This document shows positions 1 to 5,326 of a DNA stretch of 5,917 bases, in pieces. Every line of letters begins with the position of its first letter. The stretch's first letter is position 1. Source of the stretch: Clostridiales bacterium (GTDB taxonomy: Bacteria > Bacillota > Clostridia > Peptostreptococcales > T1SED10-28); the NCBI GenBank assembly GCA_007134725.1, contig SLKF01000149.1, positions 1-5,917 on the forward strand. The letters are read 5' to 3'. The position numbers were made by a program, and so were the translations under genes. The notes beneath the pieces were generated by a model, which was given only the letters and a program-made list of their open reading frames with translations, did not search any database and had not been told where the DNA came from.

Positions 1-36
1 CGCTAAAATTAGAAAGATCATTGAACCCTTCAGCAT
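1..36 (-). CDS. N-terminal fragment of a putative membrane or exported protein
   Basis: Read on the minus strand, an ATG at 36-34 opens a frame of 12 codons to the window edge: M-L-K-G-S-M-I-F-L-I-L-A. A strong ribosome binding site, AAAGGGGG (minus strand, bases 49-42), lies 5 nt before the ATG, which is the main reason for calling it. One lysine followed by a run of hydrophobic residues fits a signal peptide or first transmembrane helix. The gene is divergent from the chromate transporter gene on its right, about 310 bp apart. Too little is visible to name a family, and most of the gene lies outside the window. Confidence 0.55.
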   Translation of the reverse strand, partial: MLKGSMIFLILA

Positions 37-69
37 AGAATCCCCCTTTCTACCTCAATGGATAACGGG

Positions 70-84
70 AAATAACGGTTATTT
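70..84. promoter_or_regulatory. Small palindrome, possible operator
   Basis: AAATAAC and GTTATTT form a perfect 7-1-7 inverted repeat about 35 bp upstream of the minus-strand start codon. A second ATAACGG lies 10 bp to its left (62-68 and 72-78). The position suits a repressor site for the minus-strand gene, but in A/T-rich DNA a palindrome of this size can arise by chance. No regulator can be assigned. Confidence 0.25.
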
Positions 85-146
85 AGTTATTAATCTTTTA
101 CCCGGAAATAAAGTTGTTATTCATATTTTCGATCTTGGTCAGGGAT

Positions 147-175
147 AGAGGACAATTACTCCGTCCCACTGTCCT
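147..175. repeat. Left half-copy of a REP-like repeat flanking chrA
   Basis: Bases 147-167 are a perfect 21-bp inverted copy of bases 1542-1562, on the far side of chrA. Bases 151-175 also match 1588-1612 in direct orientation at 23 of 25 positions. The shared core is TTACTCCGTCCC. Unlike the right-hand copy, no complementary arm lies close by, so this side is a half element that cannot fold into the long hairpin by itself. The C-rich stretch that follows (to about 220, with repeated CTGCCCT) may be a decayed continuation of the same repeat. Confidence 0.85.
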
Positions 176-332
176 ACACTGCCCTATTTATACCGCTGCC
201 CTGCTCCTTCCTGTGTCTTCAAAGTCTCTTTTGTTAGCATTTTGTAAGGTGGGGTATATACTATTCGTTACAGAAGTAATAAACAATATAAATCAATATC
301 ATGAAAGACAGATGAATTTGTCGGCAGGAGAA

Positions 333-340
333 AAGGGGAA
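333..340 (+). promoter_or_regulatory. Ribosome binding site of chrA
   Basis: AAGGGGAA ends 6 nt before the ATG at 347. A second purine run, AGGAG, lies slightly upstream (326-330). The position supports 347 as the start codon. Confidence 0.7.
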
Positions 341-346
341 GTAATC

Positions 347-1528
347 ATGGGGAAGAAAACACCGATACATGCCACCACTTTTTTAAAGGACGTACTGATT
401 TGCTCTTTAGGGGCATATGGTGGTCCAGAAGCCCATTATGGGGTTTTTACGGATCAGATGGTGATTAAGAAAAACTATTTAACCGAGGGAGAACTGGTGG
501 AACTGATGGCCTTAACGGGAATTCTCCCGGGGCCAAGCAGTACCCAAACCATTGTATCCATCGGCTATAAAACCGGAGGACCCTTACTGGCCCTATTAAC
601 GATGCTGGTCTGGGCTCTGCCGGTACTAATAATAATGACCCTCCTTTCCTTTTTAAGTCAATTTTTAGCCGATATGAATCTATCCCAGGATGGTCTGCGT
701 TATGTGGGACCCATGGCGGTGGGTTTTATCATTGTTGCCGCGTACCGTATTGGTCGAAAAGTCGTAAAAGACAACATTACTTTCGGGCTGCTGATCTTTG
801 GCGGGGTCACCACCTATTTTTTTAGGGACCCCTGGGTATTTCCCCTGGTTTTAATCCTGGGAGGCCTGGTAAGCATTCTGACCTCGAAGGAAACCGATAT
901 ATGGAATAGGGTAACACTGAATCCTCCCTGGCGATATTTAGTGATATTTGGAACCTTTGCAATCGGAAGTATTGCCCTGAATTTTATCTCGGATAATATC
1001 ATTTTGCATCTGTTTGAGAGTTTTTACCGCTACGGGTATCTGGTCATCGGTGGAGGACAGGTGGTAATTCCAATGATGTATAGCGAAGTAGTCGAAGTGA
1101 ATCAATACATGAGCTCTCAGGAGTTTTTAACAGGCTTCGGAATGGTCCAAGGACTACCGGGTCCGATGTTTAGCTTTAGTGCTTATACTGGTGGAATGGC
1201 TGCCAGAGGAGGCAGCGCGGCAACTCAGGTACTCGGCGCTATGGTAAGTGGTATTGCCATATTCCTGCCCGGAATTTTACTGATCTTTTTTATCTATCCC
1301 GTTTGGGAGAAACTTAAGAAAATCAAAGGGATTAAAATCTCCTTAAAAGGAATCACCGCCGTTGCGGGAGGATTAATTACCATTGCCGCTGTAATTCTGA
1401 TGCAAAGCAGCGGGTTGGTGTGGGATAATATTCTGATCATGATCCTCACTGTATTGTTACTACTGACAAAAAAAGTACCGGCACCCCTGATTGTACTTTT
1501 GGTCCTGATTGCAGGATTTGCATTTTAA
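347..1528 (+). CDS. chrA: Two-domain ChrA-type chromate (anion) transporter
   Basis: A 393-residue integral membrane protein of the CHR family. Known members export chromate from the cytoplasm, giving resistance, and some act on sulfate or have unknown substrates. Both CHR halves are present, as in the long-chain form. The N-half has GGPEAH (residues 25-30) and LPGPSSTQ (60-67). The C-half has the matching GGGQVVIP (235-242) and QGLPGPMF (268-275), the usual paired signature. Between and after these are many hydrophobic segments, roughly ten or more membrane spans. Length is normal for the family and the frame is intact. The start at 347 has a ribosome binding site at 333-340, and the N-terminus begins just before the first conserved motif as in relatives. 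No chrB-type regulator or second chr gene is adjacent. The gene stands alone between repeat copies. Family assignment is firm; chromate as the true substrate is inferred. Confidence 0.93.
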   Translation: MGKKTPIHATTFLKDVLICSLGAYGGPEAHYGVFTDQMVIKKNYLTEGELVELMALTGILPGPSSTQTIVSIGYKTGGPLLALLTMLVWALPVLIIMTLLSFLSQFLADMNLSQDGLRYVGPMAVGFIIVAAYRIGRKVVKDNITFGLLIFGGVTTYFFRDPWVFPLVLILGGLVSILTSKETDIWNRVTLNPPWRYLVIFGTFAIGSIALNFISDNIILHLFESFYRYGYLVIGGGQVVIPMMYSEVVEVNQYMSSQEFLTGFGMVQGLPGPMFSFSAYTGGMAARGGSAATQVLGAMVSGIAIFLPGILLIFFIYPVWEKLKKIKGIKISLKGITAVAGGLITIAAVILMQSSGLVWDNILIMILTVLLLLTKKVPAPLIVLLVLIAGFAF

Positions 1529-1541
1529 AAGACAAGACATG

Positions 1542-1604
1542 GGGACGGAGTAATTGTCCTCTCTATTTCGCATGGAAATTTCAACAAGACAGTTACTCCG
1601 TCCC
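1542..1604. repeat. Long REP-like hairpin downstream of chrA
   Basis: Bases 1542-1558 pair with 1588-1604 to give a 17-bp stem with a single G-U pair, around a loop of about 29 nt. The outer 12 bp (GGGACGGAGTAA against TTACTCCGTCCC) are perfect. It begins 13 nt after the chrA stop codon. GGGGACGG-type hairpins are, to my knowledge, common dispersed repeats in clostridial genomes and are often linked to REP-associated IS200-like (Y1) transposases. No transposase is visible here, so this would be a non-autonomous copy. It may also protect the 3' end of the chrA mRNA. Confidence 0.8.
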
Positions 1605-1632
1605 GCTGTCCTCACTCCGTCCCGCTGTCCTC
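1595..1632. repeat. Two tandem copies of a 19-bp repeat
   Basis: The unit ACTCCGTCCCGCTGTCCTC occurs at 1595-1613 and again, perfectly, at 1614-1632. The first copy overlaps the 3' arm of the hairpin at 1542-1604. A third copy seems to start (ACT at 1633) and then decays into CTGTC-like remnants up to about 1653. The pattern suggests slippage or repeated insertion at the foot of the REP-like hairpin. Confidence 0.85.
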
Positions 1633-1808
1633 ACTGTCTTCTGCTGTCATTCCGTAAACAAAAGATCGGATATTCCCAATGTTCTATAGTCTATTGGTAT
1701 ATGGTCATAAAGTACAGTCGTTTATTTCACATGTAATTGGTATCAGGTTACAAAACGGGCACAAATTGAAGGAAAATTGAGAAAATAAGCTTTTGCTAAT
1801 GGGTCCTA

Positions 1809-1817
1809 TGTTATAAT
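1809..1817 (+). promoter_or_regulatory. Extended -10 promoter for the amidase
   Basis: TGTTATAAT is a perfect TATAAT hexamer (1812-1817) with the upstream TG of an extended -10 element. The 17-bp position for a -35 box holds only GCTTTT (1789-1794). A better-looking TTGCTA (1793-1798) is just 13 bp away. Extended -10 promoters tolerate a weak -35 in Gram-positive bacteria. Transcription would begin near 1824, about 110 nt before the chosen start codon. Confidence 0.55.
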
Positions 1818-1935
1818 ATTTAGGTGAAAAGCATGTTTTAGATAGCAGATATAGAACATTATTACTTGGGCAGTTGAAGTTTTTATAGGGATAAAATAAT
1901 AGCAAATACTTAAAACTATGAAAGAGGGTGCGAGA

Positions 1936-3429
1936 ATGGATGAATCACTAAAAAATAACAAAATTATTGAAGCAACCATCGAAAATATTCATCGTTTTAT
2001 GGAAGAGGGTGAAATCACTTCCAGGGAATTGGTGGAGTTTTACATAAAACGTATTGAGGCTTATGATCAAAAGGGGCCGAAAATTAATGCCGTGATTAAA
2101 ATCAATCCCAACGCCTTGAAAATTGCAAAGGATTTAGATGAAAAGTATAAAACTTCAGGATTGACGGGGCCTCTTCACGGAATCCCTGTGTTATTAAAAG
2201 ACAATGTGGATACAAAAGATATGGAAACTACCGCAGGATCCTTGAGCTTGGAAGGCGTCCTGCCGGAAGACGACGCATTTATCACAAAGCGTATGAAAGA
2301 GGCGGGAGCCATTATTCTGGCTAAGGTTAATCTTCATGAATTTGCCATCTGGGGAGAAACCGTAAGTTCCATATTAGGGCAAACCATTAATCCCTACGAT
2401 TTGTCAAGAACACCGGGAGGGTCCAGTGGCGGAACGGGAGCAAGTGTTGCATCAAACTTCGGAATGATGGGAATTGGTACCGATACCATTAATTCTGTAC
2501 GTTCACCGGCATCTGCATGCAGTCTAGTAGGTTTTAGACCCACGGTAGGTTTGGTTAGCCGGACAGGCATTGTGCCTTATTCTTTTACACAGGATACCGC
2601 GGGTCCCATTTGCAGAACTGTTGAAGATGCAGTGAAGTTATTAGATGTGATTAGTGGATATGACCCGAAGGACTCTTTGACGGCGAAGGCGCCTAAGAAG
2701 CGAACCGGTTCTTACGTTCAATACTTGAAAAAAGACGGATTAAAGAAAAAGCGCATCGGCGTTTTAAGAAGCTTTTTCGGGAAAGAAAAAGTACATGAGG
2801 AAGTGAATGAACTGATCAGTGAACGGTTGGAGGATATTCGAAAGTTCGGTGGAGTCCTCGTAGATCTTGAAGAAAGCATCGATGCTGATCAACTGGTTCA
2901 AGAGATCAGTGTGCATTTATATGAATTAAAAAGGGATTTGAATAAGCACCTGGAAAATTTAGGAGAGCGATCGAAGGTGCAATCCTTAAGCGAAATTATA
3001 GAGTCCGGTAAATTCCACAAAGGAATAGAAGAAAATATCAAAACCGCCCAAGGATTAAGTACGGATTCACCGGAATATCAAATGCGTTTGCAGAAACGAT
3101 TGCAGCTTAGGAATCGAGTGGTTGAAATCATGGGGAAATATGACCTGGATGCCATCGTATATCCTCATCAAAAGCGGCCGGTGGTAAAGGTGGGTGAATC
3201 GCAAGTGGAGCGAAACGGGGCAATCGGTTCGGTTACAGGCTTCCCAAGTTGTGTTGTGCCCGGAGGGTTTACCCAGGCGAAGACGGAGGCACCCGGGGGA
3301 ATCCCTGTGGGAATTGAGTTTTTAACAAGGGAATGGGATGAAGCAACGCTGATTGAAATTGCCTATGGATTTGAACAAAACACGTTATGTCGCATGCCAC
3401 CGATGAATGTACCGGCTTTGGATTCTTAA
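1936..3429 (+). CDS. Amidase-signature family amidohydrolase
   Basis: A cytoplasmic hydrolase of the amidase signature (AS) family, which cleaves amide bonds to acid plus amine or ammonia. Numbering from the start at 1936 (497 residues), the catalytic Lys is K88 in HGIPVLLKDN, the cis-Ser is S163 in GGSSGG (161-166), and the nucleophile is S187 in TDTINSVR. The 75- and 24-residue spacings equal those of the mammalian AS enzyme FAAH. The C-terminal PVGIEFLTREWDEATLIEIA is also typical. Length is normal. An ATG at 1918 is in frame but has no ribosome binding site, whereas the ATG at 1936 has AGAGGG (1923-1928) 7 nt upstream, so I prefer it. The usual GGS before the nucleophile is INS here. No GatB or GatC gene is adjacent, so GatA of the tRNA amidotransferase is unlikely. 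The substrate is unknown. Confidence 0.92.
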   Translation: MDESLKNNKIIEATIENIHRFMEEGEITSRELVEFYIKRIEAYDQKGPKINAVIKINPNALKIAKDLDEKYKTSGLTGPLHGIPVLLKDNVDTKDMETTAGSLSLEGVLPEDDAFITKRMKEAGAIILAKVNLHEFAIWGETVSSILGQTINPYDLSRTPGGSSGGTGASVASNFGMMGIGTDTINSVRSPASACSLVGFRPTVGLVSRTGIVPYSFTQDTAGPICRTVEDAVKLLDVISGYDPKDSLTAKAPKKRTGSYVQYLKKDGLKKKRIGVLRSFFGKEKVHEEVNELISERLEDIRKFGGVLVDLEESIDADQLVQEISVHLYELKRDLNKHLENLGERSKVQSLSEIIESGKFHKGIEENIKTAQGLSTDSPEYQMRLQKRLQLRNRVVEIMGKYDLDAIVYPHQKRPVVKVGESQVERNGAIGSVTGFPSCVVPGGFTQAKTEAPGGIPVGIEFLTREWDEATLIEIAYGFEQNTLCRMPPMNVPALDS

Positions 3430-3476
3430 GAGACCAACCGCTAATGTTCAAAACACATTAAATTTTATGACAAGAA

Positions 3477-3503
3477 AGTTTGATATGTAAAAAAAAGGGT
3501 AAA
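3477..3503 (+). promoter_or_regulatory. Possible sigma-B-like promoter of the universal stress protein
   Basis: AGTTT (3477-3481), a 15-nt spacer and GGGTAAA (3497-3503) fit the general stress sigma-B pattern, WGWTT-N13-17-GGGTAWA, as I recall it for clostridia. Transcription would start near 3510, about 30 nt before the uspA ATG, which is a good geometry. A sigma-A alternative (TTGATA at 3480-3485, 17 bp, ACAATT at 3503-3508) overlaps it and is weaker at the -10. Whether this organism has sigma-B is not known from the window. Confidence 0.4.
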
Positions 3504-3523
3504 CAATTATTGAAATATTATTT

Positions 3524-3530
3524 GAGGAGG
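3524..3530 (+). promoter_or_regulatory. Ribosome binding site of the universal stress protein
   Basis: GAGGAGG lies 8 nt before the ATG at 3539, a near-ideal Gram-positive ribosome binding site. It suggests efficient translation. Confidence 0.8.
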
Positions 3531-3538
3531 AAACAAAT

Positions 3539-3973
3539 ATGAAAATTTTGGTAGGATATGATGGCTCGGAAGGTAGCAAAAAAGCACTGGAAAAAGCAAA
3601 GAAATTGATATCTACTTGTGATATTTCCAAAATTACTATGATTCATGTAGAACAACACAGTGCTATAGAATATGCTCCCTTTGGAGGCGTCGTAAAAATC
3701 CAGGATATGGAAAAGGTTGGAGCAGAAGTTTTCGGAGATGATTTTAAAGAAATGCAGGAAGCCGCGCAAGGTTTTAAAAATAGCGAAGTTGAAATTAAAA
3801 TCATAGAAGGAAATGACCCGGCTCAAGTGCTTGCGGATTATGCTAAGGATGGAAATTTTGATTTGATCGTTGTGGGTGCAAGAGGAATCACCGGGTTGAA
3901 CAAATGGAAACCCGGTAGTGTCAGTAAGGCAATCGTAGATAATTGTTTCACCAGTGTAATGGTTGTAAAATAA
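3539..3973 (+). CDS. Universal stress protein, UspA family
   Basis: A single-domain UspA-fold protein of 144 residues, a normal length. It is soluble and cytoplasmic; relatives bind ATP, dimerise and help cells through starvation, redox or energy stress, usually by unknown partners. The N-terminus MKILVGYDGSEGS carries the conserved first strand and the Asp (D8) of the nucleotide pocket. The C-terminal ATP motif G-2x-G-9x-G-S is complete: G113, G116, G126, S127, followed by the usual final hydrophobic strand (VMVVK). It therefore looks like an ATP-binding Usp. It lies 109 bp after the amidase with no strong terminator between them, so partial read-through is possible, but it has its own promoter candidate and ends at an intrinsic terminator. 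The opposite strand is open for 173 codons across it (4039-3518), which I regard as a shadow. Confidence 0.93.
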   Translation: MKILVGYDGSEGSKKALEKAKKLISTCDISKITMIHVEQHSAIEYAPFGGVVKIQDMEKVGAEVFGDDFKEMQEAAQGFKNSEVEIKIIEGNDPAQVLADYAKDGNFDLIVVGARGITGLNKWKPGSVSKAIVDNCFTSVMVVK

Positions 3974-4021
3974 ATAGAAAATAGATGTGTTTGAAGTATA
4001 GATATGCTTTAAATATAAATG

Positions 4022-4081
4022 CGCCTGAAGTCTAATCACCTAATTGTAGGATCGATTAATAGACCGAGGGCGTTTTTTTTT
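4022..4081 (+). terminator. Rho-independent terminator after the universal stress protein
   Basis: An imperfect hairpin is followed by nine T residues (4073-4081). CGCC (4022-4025) pairs with GGCG (4069-4072), GTCT (4030-4033) with AGAC (4061-4064), and AATC (4034-4037) with GATT (4054-4057), with small internal loops. An inner CCT/AGG pair (4039-4041, 4048-4050) closes the top. It starts about 48 nt after the uspA stop codon and should end that transcript, separating it from the molybdenum hydroxylase operon. Confidence 0.75.
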
Positions 4082-4386
4082 CGTTGTTGATTAAGTAAAC
4101 AAAATTATATATAAATAATTTGAAATACAAATCTTGAGTCTTTAGTGGAATTTACTAAATGAAAAAAAAAGAATAATCCGGTGCTTTTAGCAAATAAAAA
4201 GGAATAAAAAAAACTCCGGGAATCTTACTATGCAGGCGAGTCTAAAAGGTTATGAAGATGAATAATACCCCGTTGGTAAAAAAGAGAATAGATGTTTGTT
4301 AACTTCTTAGTGAAATTGTTGTGAAATATTTCTAAAAACTCTGAGAATTAAGAATAAAAGTTGTTAAATAGTACCAAAAGATCTTT

Positions 4387-4395
4387 TGCTATAAT
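4387..4395 (+). promoter_or_regulatory. Extended -10 promoter of the molybdenum hydroxylase operon
   Basis: TGCTATAAT has a perfect TATAAT (4390-4395) and an extended -10 TG. The nearest -35-like box, TTGTTA (4361-4366), is 23 bp away, too far for normal use, so the promoter probably relies on the extended -10, an activator, or both. Transcription would begin near 4402, giving a leader of about 75 nt before the first gene. Confidence 0.6.
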
Positions 4396-4465
4396 GTATA
4401 TAAGTTGAAAACTGAGAATTTTAAAAATATTAAGTAAAAGTTTAGTAATGTTTATTGCAAAACAT

Positions 4466-4472
4466 GGAGGTG
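4466..4472 (+). promoter_or_regulatory. Ribosome binding site of the FAD subunit gene
   Basis: GGAGGTG ends 5 nt before the ATG at 4478. The same heptamer precedes the next gene at 5314-5320. Confidence 0.8.
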
Positions 4473-4477
4473 TTTAG

Positions 4478-5311
4478 ATGAAATCCTTTGAATATTTCAA
4501 AGTGAAAACGGTAGCAGAAGCCATTGACCGATTAAAAGAAAATCCCGACGGCAGTCATATTCTAAACGGCGGAACGGATTTAGTTCTCCGGATGAAAGAA
4601 AACCATCTACACCCGGATCGGATCATAGATATTCGGGGAATTGAAGCCTTATCAGAAATTAGTTTTTCCAAGGAAGAGGGTCTTTTTGTAGGGGCCTGTG
4701 TTCCCTTAGGAGAGATGGCACATCATAAAAGTGTGATGGAGCATTACTCAATGCTGGCCGATGCAGCGGAATTGGTAGGCTCGGGACAAATTCGAAACGT
4801 AGCAACCATGACCGGTAATTTATGTAATGCATCGCCCTTAGCGGATACGGCGACTCCGGCTCTTGTTTTAAAAGCGATAATGATTGTCGAGGGCTTAGAC
4901 GGAGAAAAAGAAATACCGGTAAATGAATTTTTTAAGGGGGTTCGACGCACCGCTTTAGAGAAAACCGATCTGGTAATAGGAGTACGAATACCCTTCGAGG
5001 AGGGGTTACAAGGAAGTTTTCAAAAGGCATCCAGAAGAAAAGATGTGGACCTTTCTACGGTTTGTGCCAGCGGAGTGAAAATTGGAGACGAATACCGATT
5101 TGCCTTAGGGGCTGTGGCGCCAACTCCGGTTCGATTACCCCAGGTTGAAAATTTTCTAAGGGGAAAAGAAATCAATCGGGAAACGATGAAACAAGCCCTG
5201 GAACTGATCGAAAATGAGATTTCTCCTATAGATGATGTCCGTAGCACAAAAGAATTCAGAATACATCTTGCGAAGACTTTAGTGCAACGATGTCTTGAAC
5301 AAATGGCGTAA
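4478..5311 (+). CDS. FAD-binding subunit of a xanthine dehydrogenase-family enzyme (subunit M)
   Basis: The medium subunit (277 residues) of a three-subunit molybdenum hydroxylase, related to CoxM/XdhB. It holds FAD and hands electrons from the [2Fe-2S] subunit to the final acceptor (NAD+ or another carrier). The two FAD-binding motifs are present: NGGTD (residues 30-34) in the N-terminal PCMH-type FAD domain, and QIRNVATMTGNLCNASPLAD (104-123), the diagnostic phosphate-binding loop. The C-terminal part (about 170-277) fits the CO dehydrogenase flavoprotein C-terminal domain. Length is standard. It is the first gene of the operon, 15 bp before the [2Fe-2S] subunit gene. I see no extra cysteine cluster of the kind that marks 4-hydroxybenzoyl-CoA reductase. 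The substrate is unknown; xanthine, nicotinate or another N-heterocycle or aldehyde are all possible. Confidence 0.93.
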   Translation: MKSFEYFKVKTVAEAIDRLKENPDGSHILNGGTDLVLRMKENHLHPDRIIDIRGIEALSEISFSKEEGLFVGACVPLGEMAHHKSVMEHYSMLADAAELVGSGQIRNVATMTGNLCNASPLADTATPALVLKAIMIVEGLDGEKEIPVNEFFKGVRRTALEKTDLVIGVRIPFEEGLQGSFQKASRRKDVDLSTVCASGVKIGDEYRFALGAVAPTPVRLPQVENFLRGKEINRETMKQALELIENEISPIDDVRSTKEFRIHLAKTLVQRCLEQMA

Positions 5312-5326
5312 ACGGAGGTGTAGTAG

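Larger units (their letters stand above)
37..346. other. Divergent intergenic region with a half repeat element
   Basis: This gap separates the minus-strand partial gene from chrA and must hold both promoters, but I see none that is convincing. A TATACT at 258-263 has its nearest TTGTTA (231-236) 21 bp away, which is too far. TTCGTT (265-270) and TATAAA (288-293) have 17-bp spacing but a poor -35. Near the minus-strand gene there is a palindrome, AAATAAC-g-GTTATTT (70-84), which could be an operator. Bases 147-175 hold a copy of the repeat also found after chrA. The region can be read as a 76-codon open frame from 114 to 344, but that frame lies in repeat DNA, lacks a ribosome binding site and has no recognisable composition, so I do not call it a gene. 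Confidence 0.6.
1529..1935. other. Intergenic region: REP-like element, then amidase promoter and leader
   Basis: About 400 bp without a convincing gene. The first hundred bases hold the hairpin and tandem repeats described separately. The middle part (1640-1790) is A/T-rich and has a loose direct repeat beginning ATTGGTAT at 1693 and 1736, 43 bp apart. An extended -10 promoter lies at 1809-1817, leaving an untranslated leader of about 110 nt. A second, weaker promoter candidate lies closer to the gene: TTGAAG (1874-1879), 17 bp, TAATAG (1897-1902). I see no riboswitch or attenuator in the leader. No ordinary terminator follows chrA: the hairpin at 1542-1604 lacks a T-run, although it could still act on transcription or mRNA decay. 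Confidence 0.6.
4082..4477. other. A/T-rich regulatory gap before the molybdenum hydroxylase operon
   Basis: Nearly 400 bp without a credible gene on either strand. It contains a 6-bp-stem hairpin (4141-4159, TTTAGT and ACTAAA), a tandem GTGAAAT at 4310-4316 and 4321-4327 (11 bp apart, about one helical turn), and an imperfect repeat AAAACT(CT)GAGAATT at 4335-4349 and 4408-4420. These last two copies lie on either side of the promoter at 4387-4395. A patch of higher GC at 4214-4275 stands out from its surroundings and may be structured, but I could not match it to a known riboswitch. No -24/-12 sigma-54 promoter was found. Confidence 0.55.

Noticed and set aside
114..344. A 76-codon frame upstream of chrA
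   Set aside because: It runs through repeat DNA, lacks a ribosome binding site, and its encoded sequence looks random.
1595..1632. A CRISPR-like array
   Set aside because: The 19-bp units are directly adjacent without spacers and number only two, so this is a simple tandem duplication.
1554..1736. A 60-codon frame starting inside the hairpin downstream of chrA
   Set aside because: It is translated repeat DNA with repeated Arg/Cys/Leu/Pro-rich text and no translation signal.
1755..1775. A possible sigma-54 (-24/-12) promoter, GGGCAC followed by TTGAA
   Set aside because: The gap between the two elements is 3 nt instead of 5, and the -12 GC is missing.
1705..1905. A 66-codon minus-strand frame between chrA and the amidase
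   Set aside because: No ribosome binding site or family resemblance was seen, and it covers the clear plus-strand amidase promoter and leader.
3442..3466. A terminator after the amidase gene
   Set aside because: The hairpin TAATGT/ACATTA has only a 6-bp A/T-rich stem and is followed by AATTTTA rather than a T-run, too weak to call.
3518..4039. A 173-codon open frame antisense to the universal stress protein gene
   Set aside because: It is longer than the real gene but has no ribosome binding site or recognisable motif, and its composition (rich in F, S, Y, I) is that of a reverse-complemented A/T-rich coding region. The plus strand has complete UspA motifs.
4214..4275. A possible molybdenum-cofactor or purine riboswitch before the hydroxylase operon
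   Set aside because: The conserved cores of those classes could not be recognised, and the patch lies upstream of the likely transcription start near 4402, so it would not be in the operon leader.
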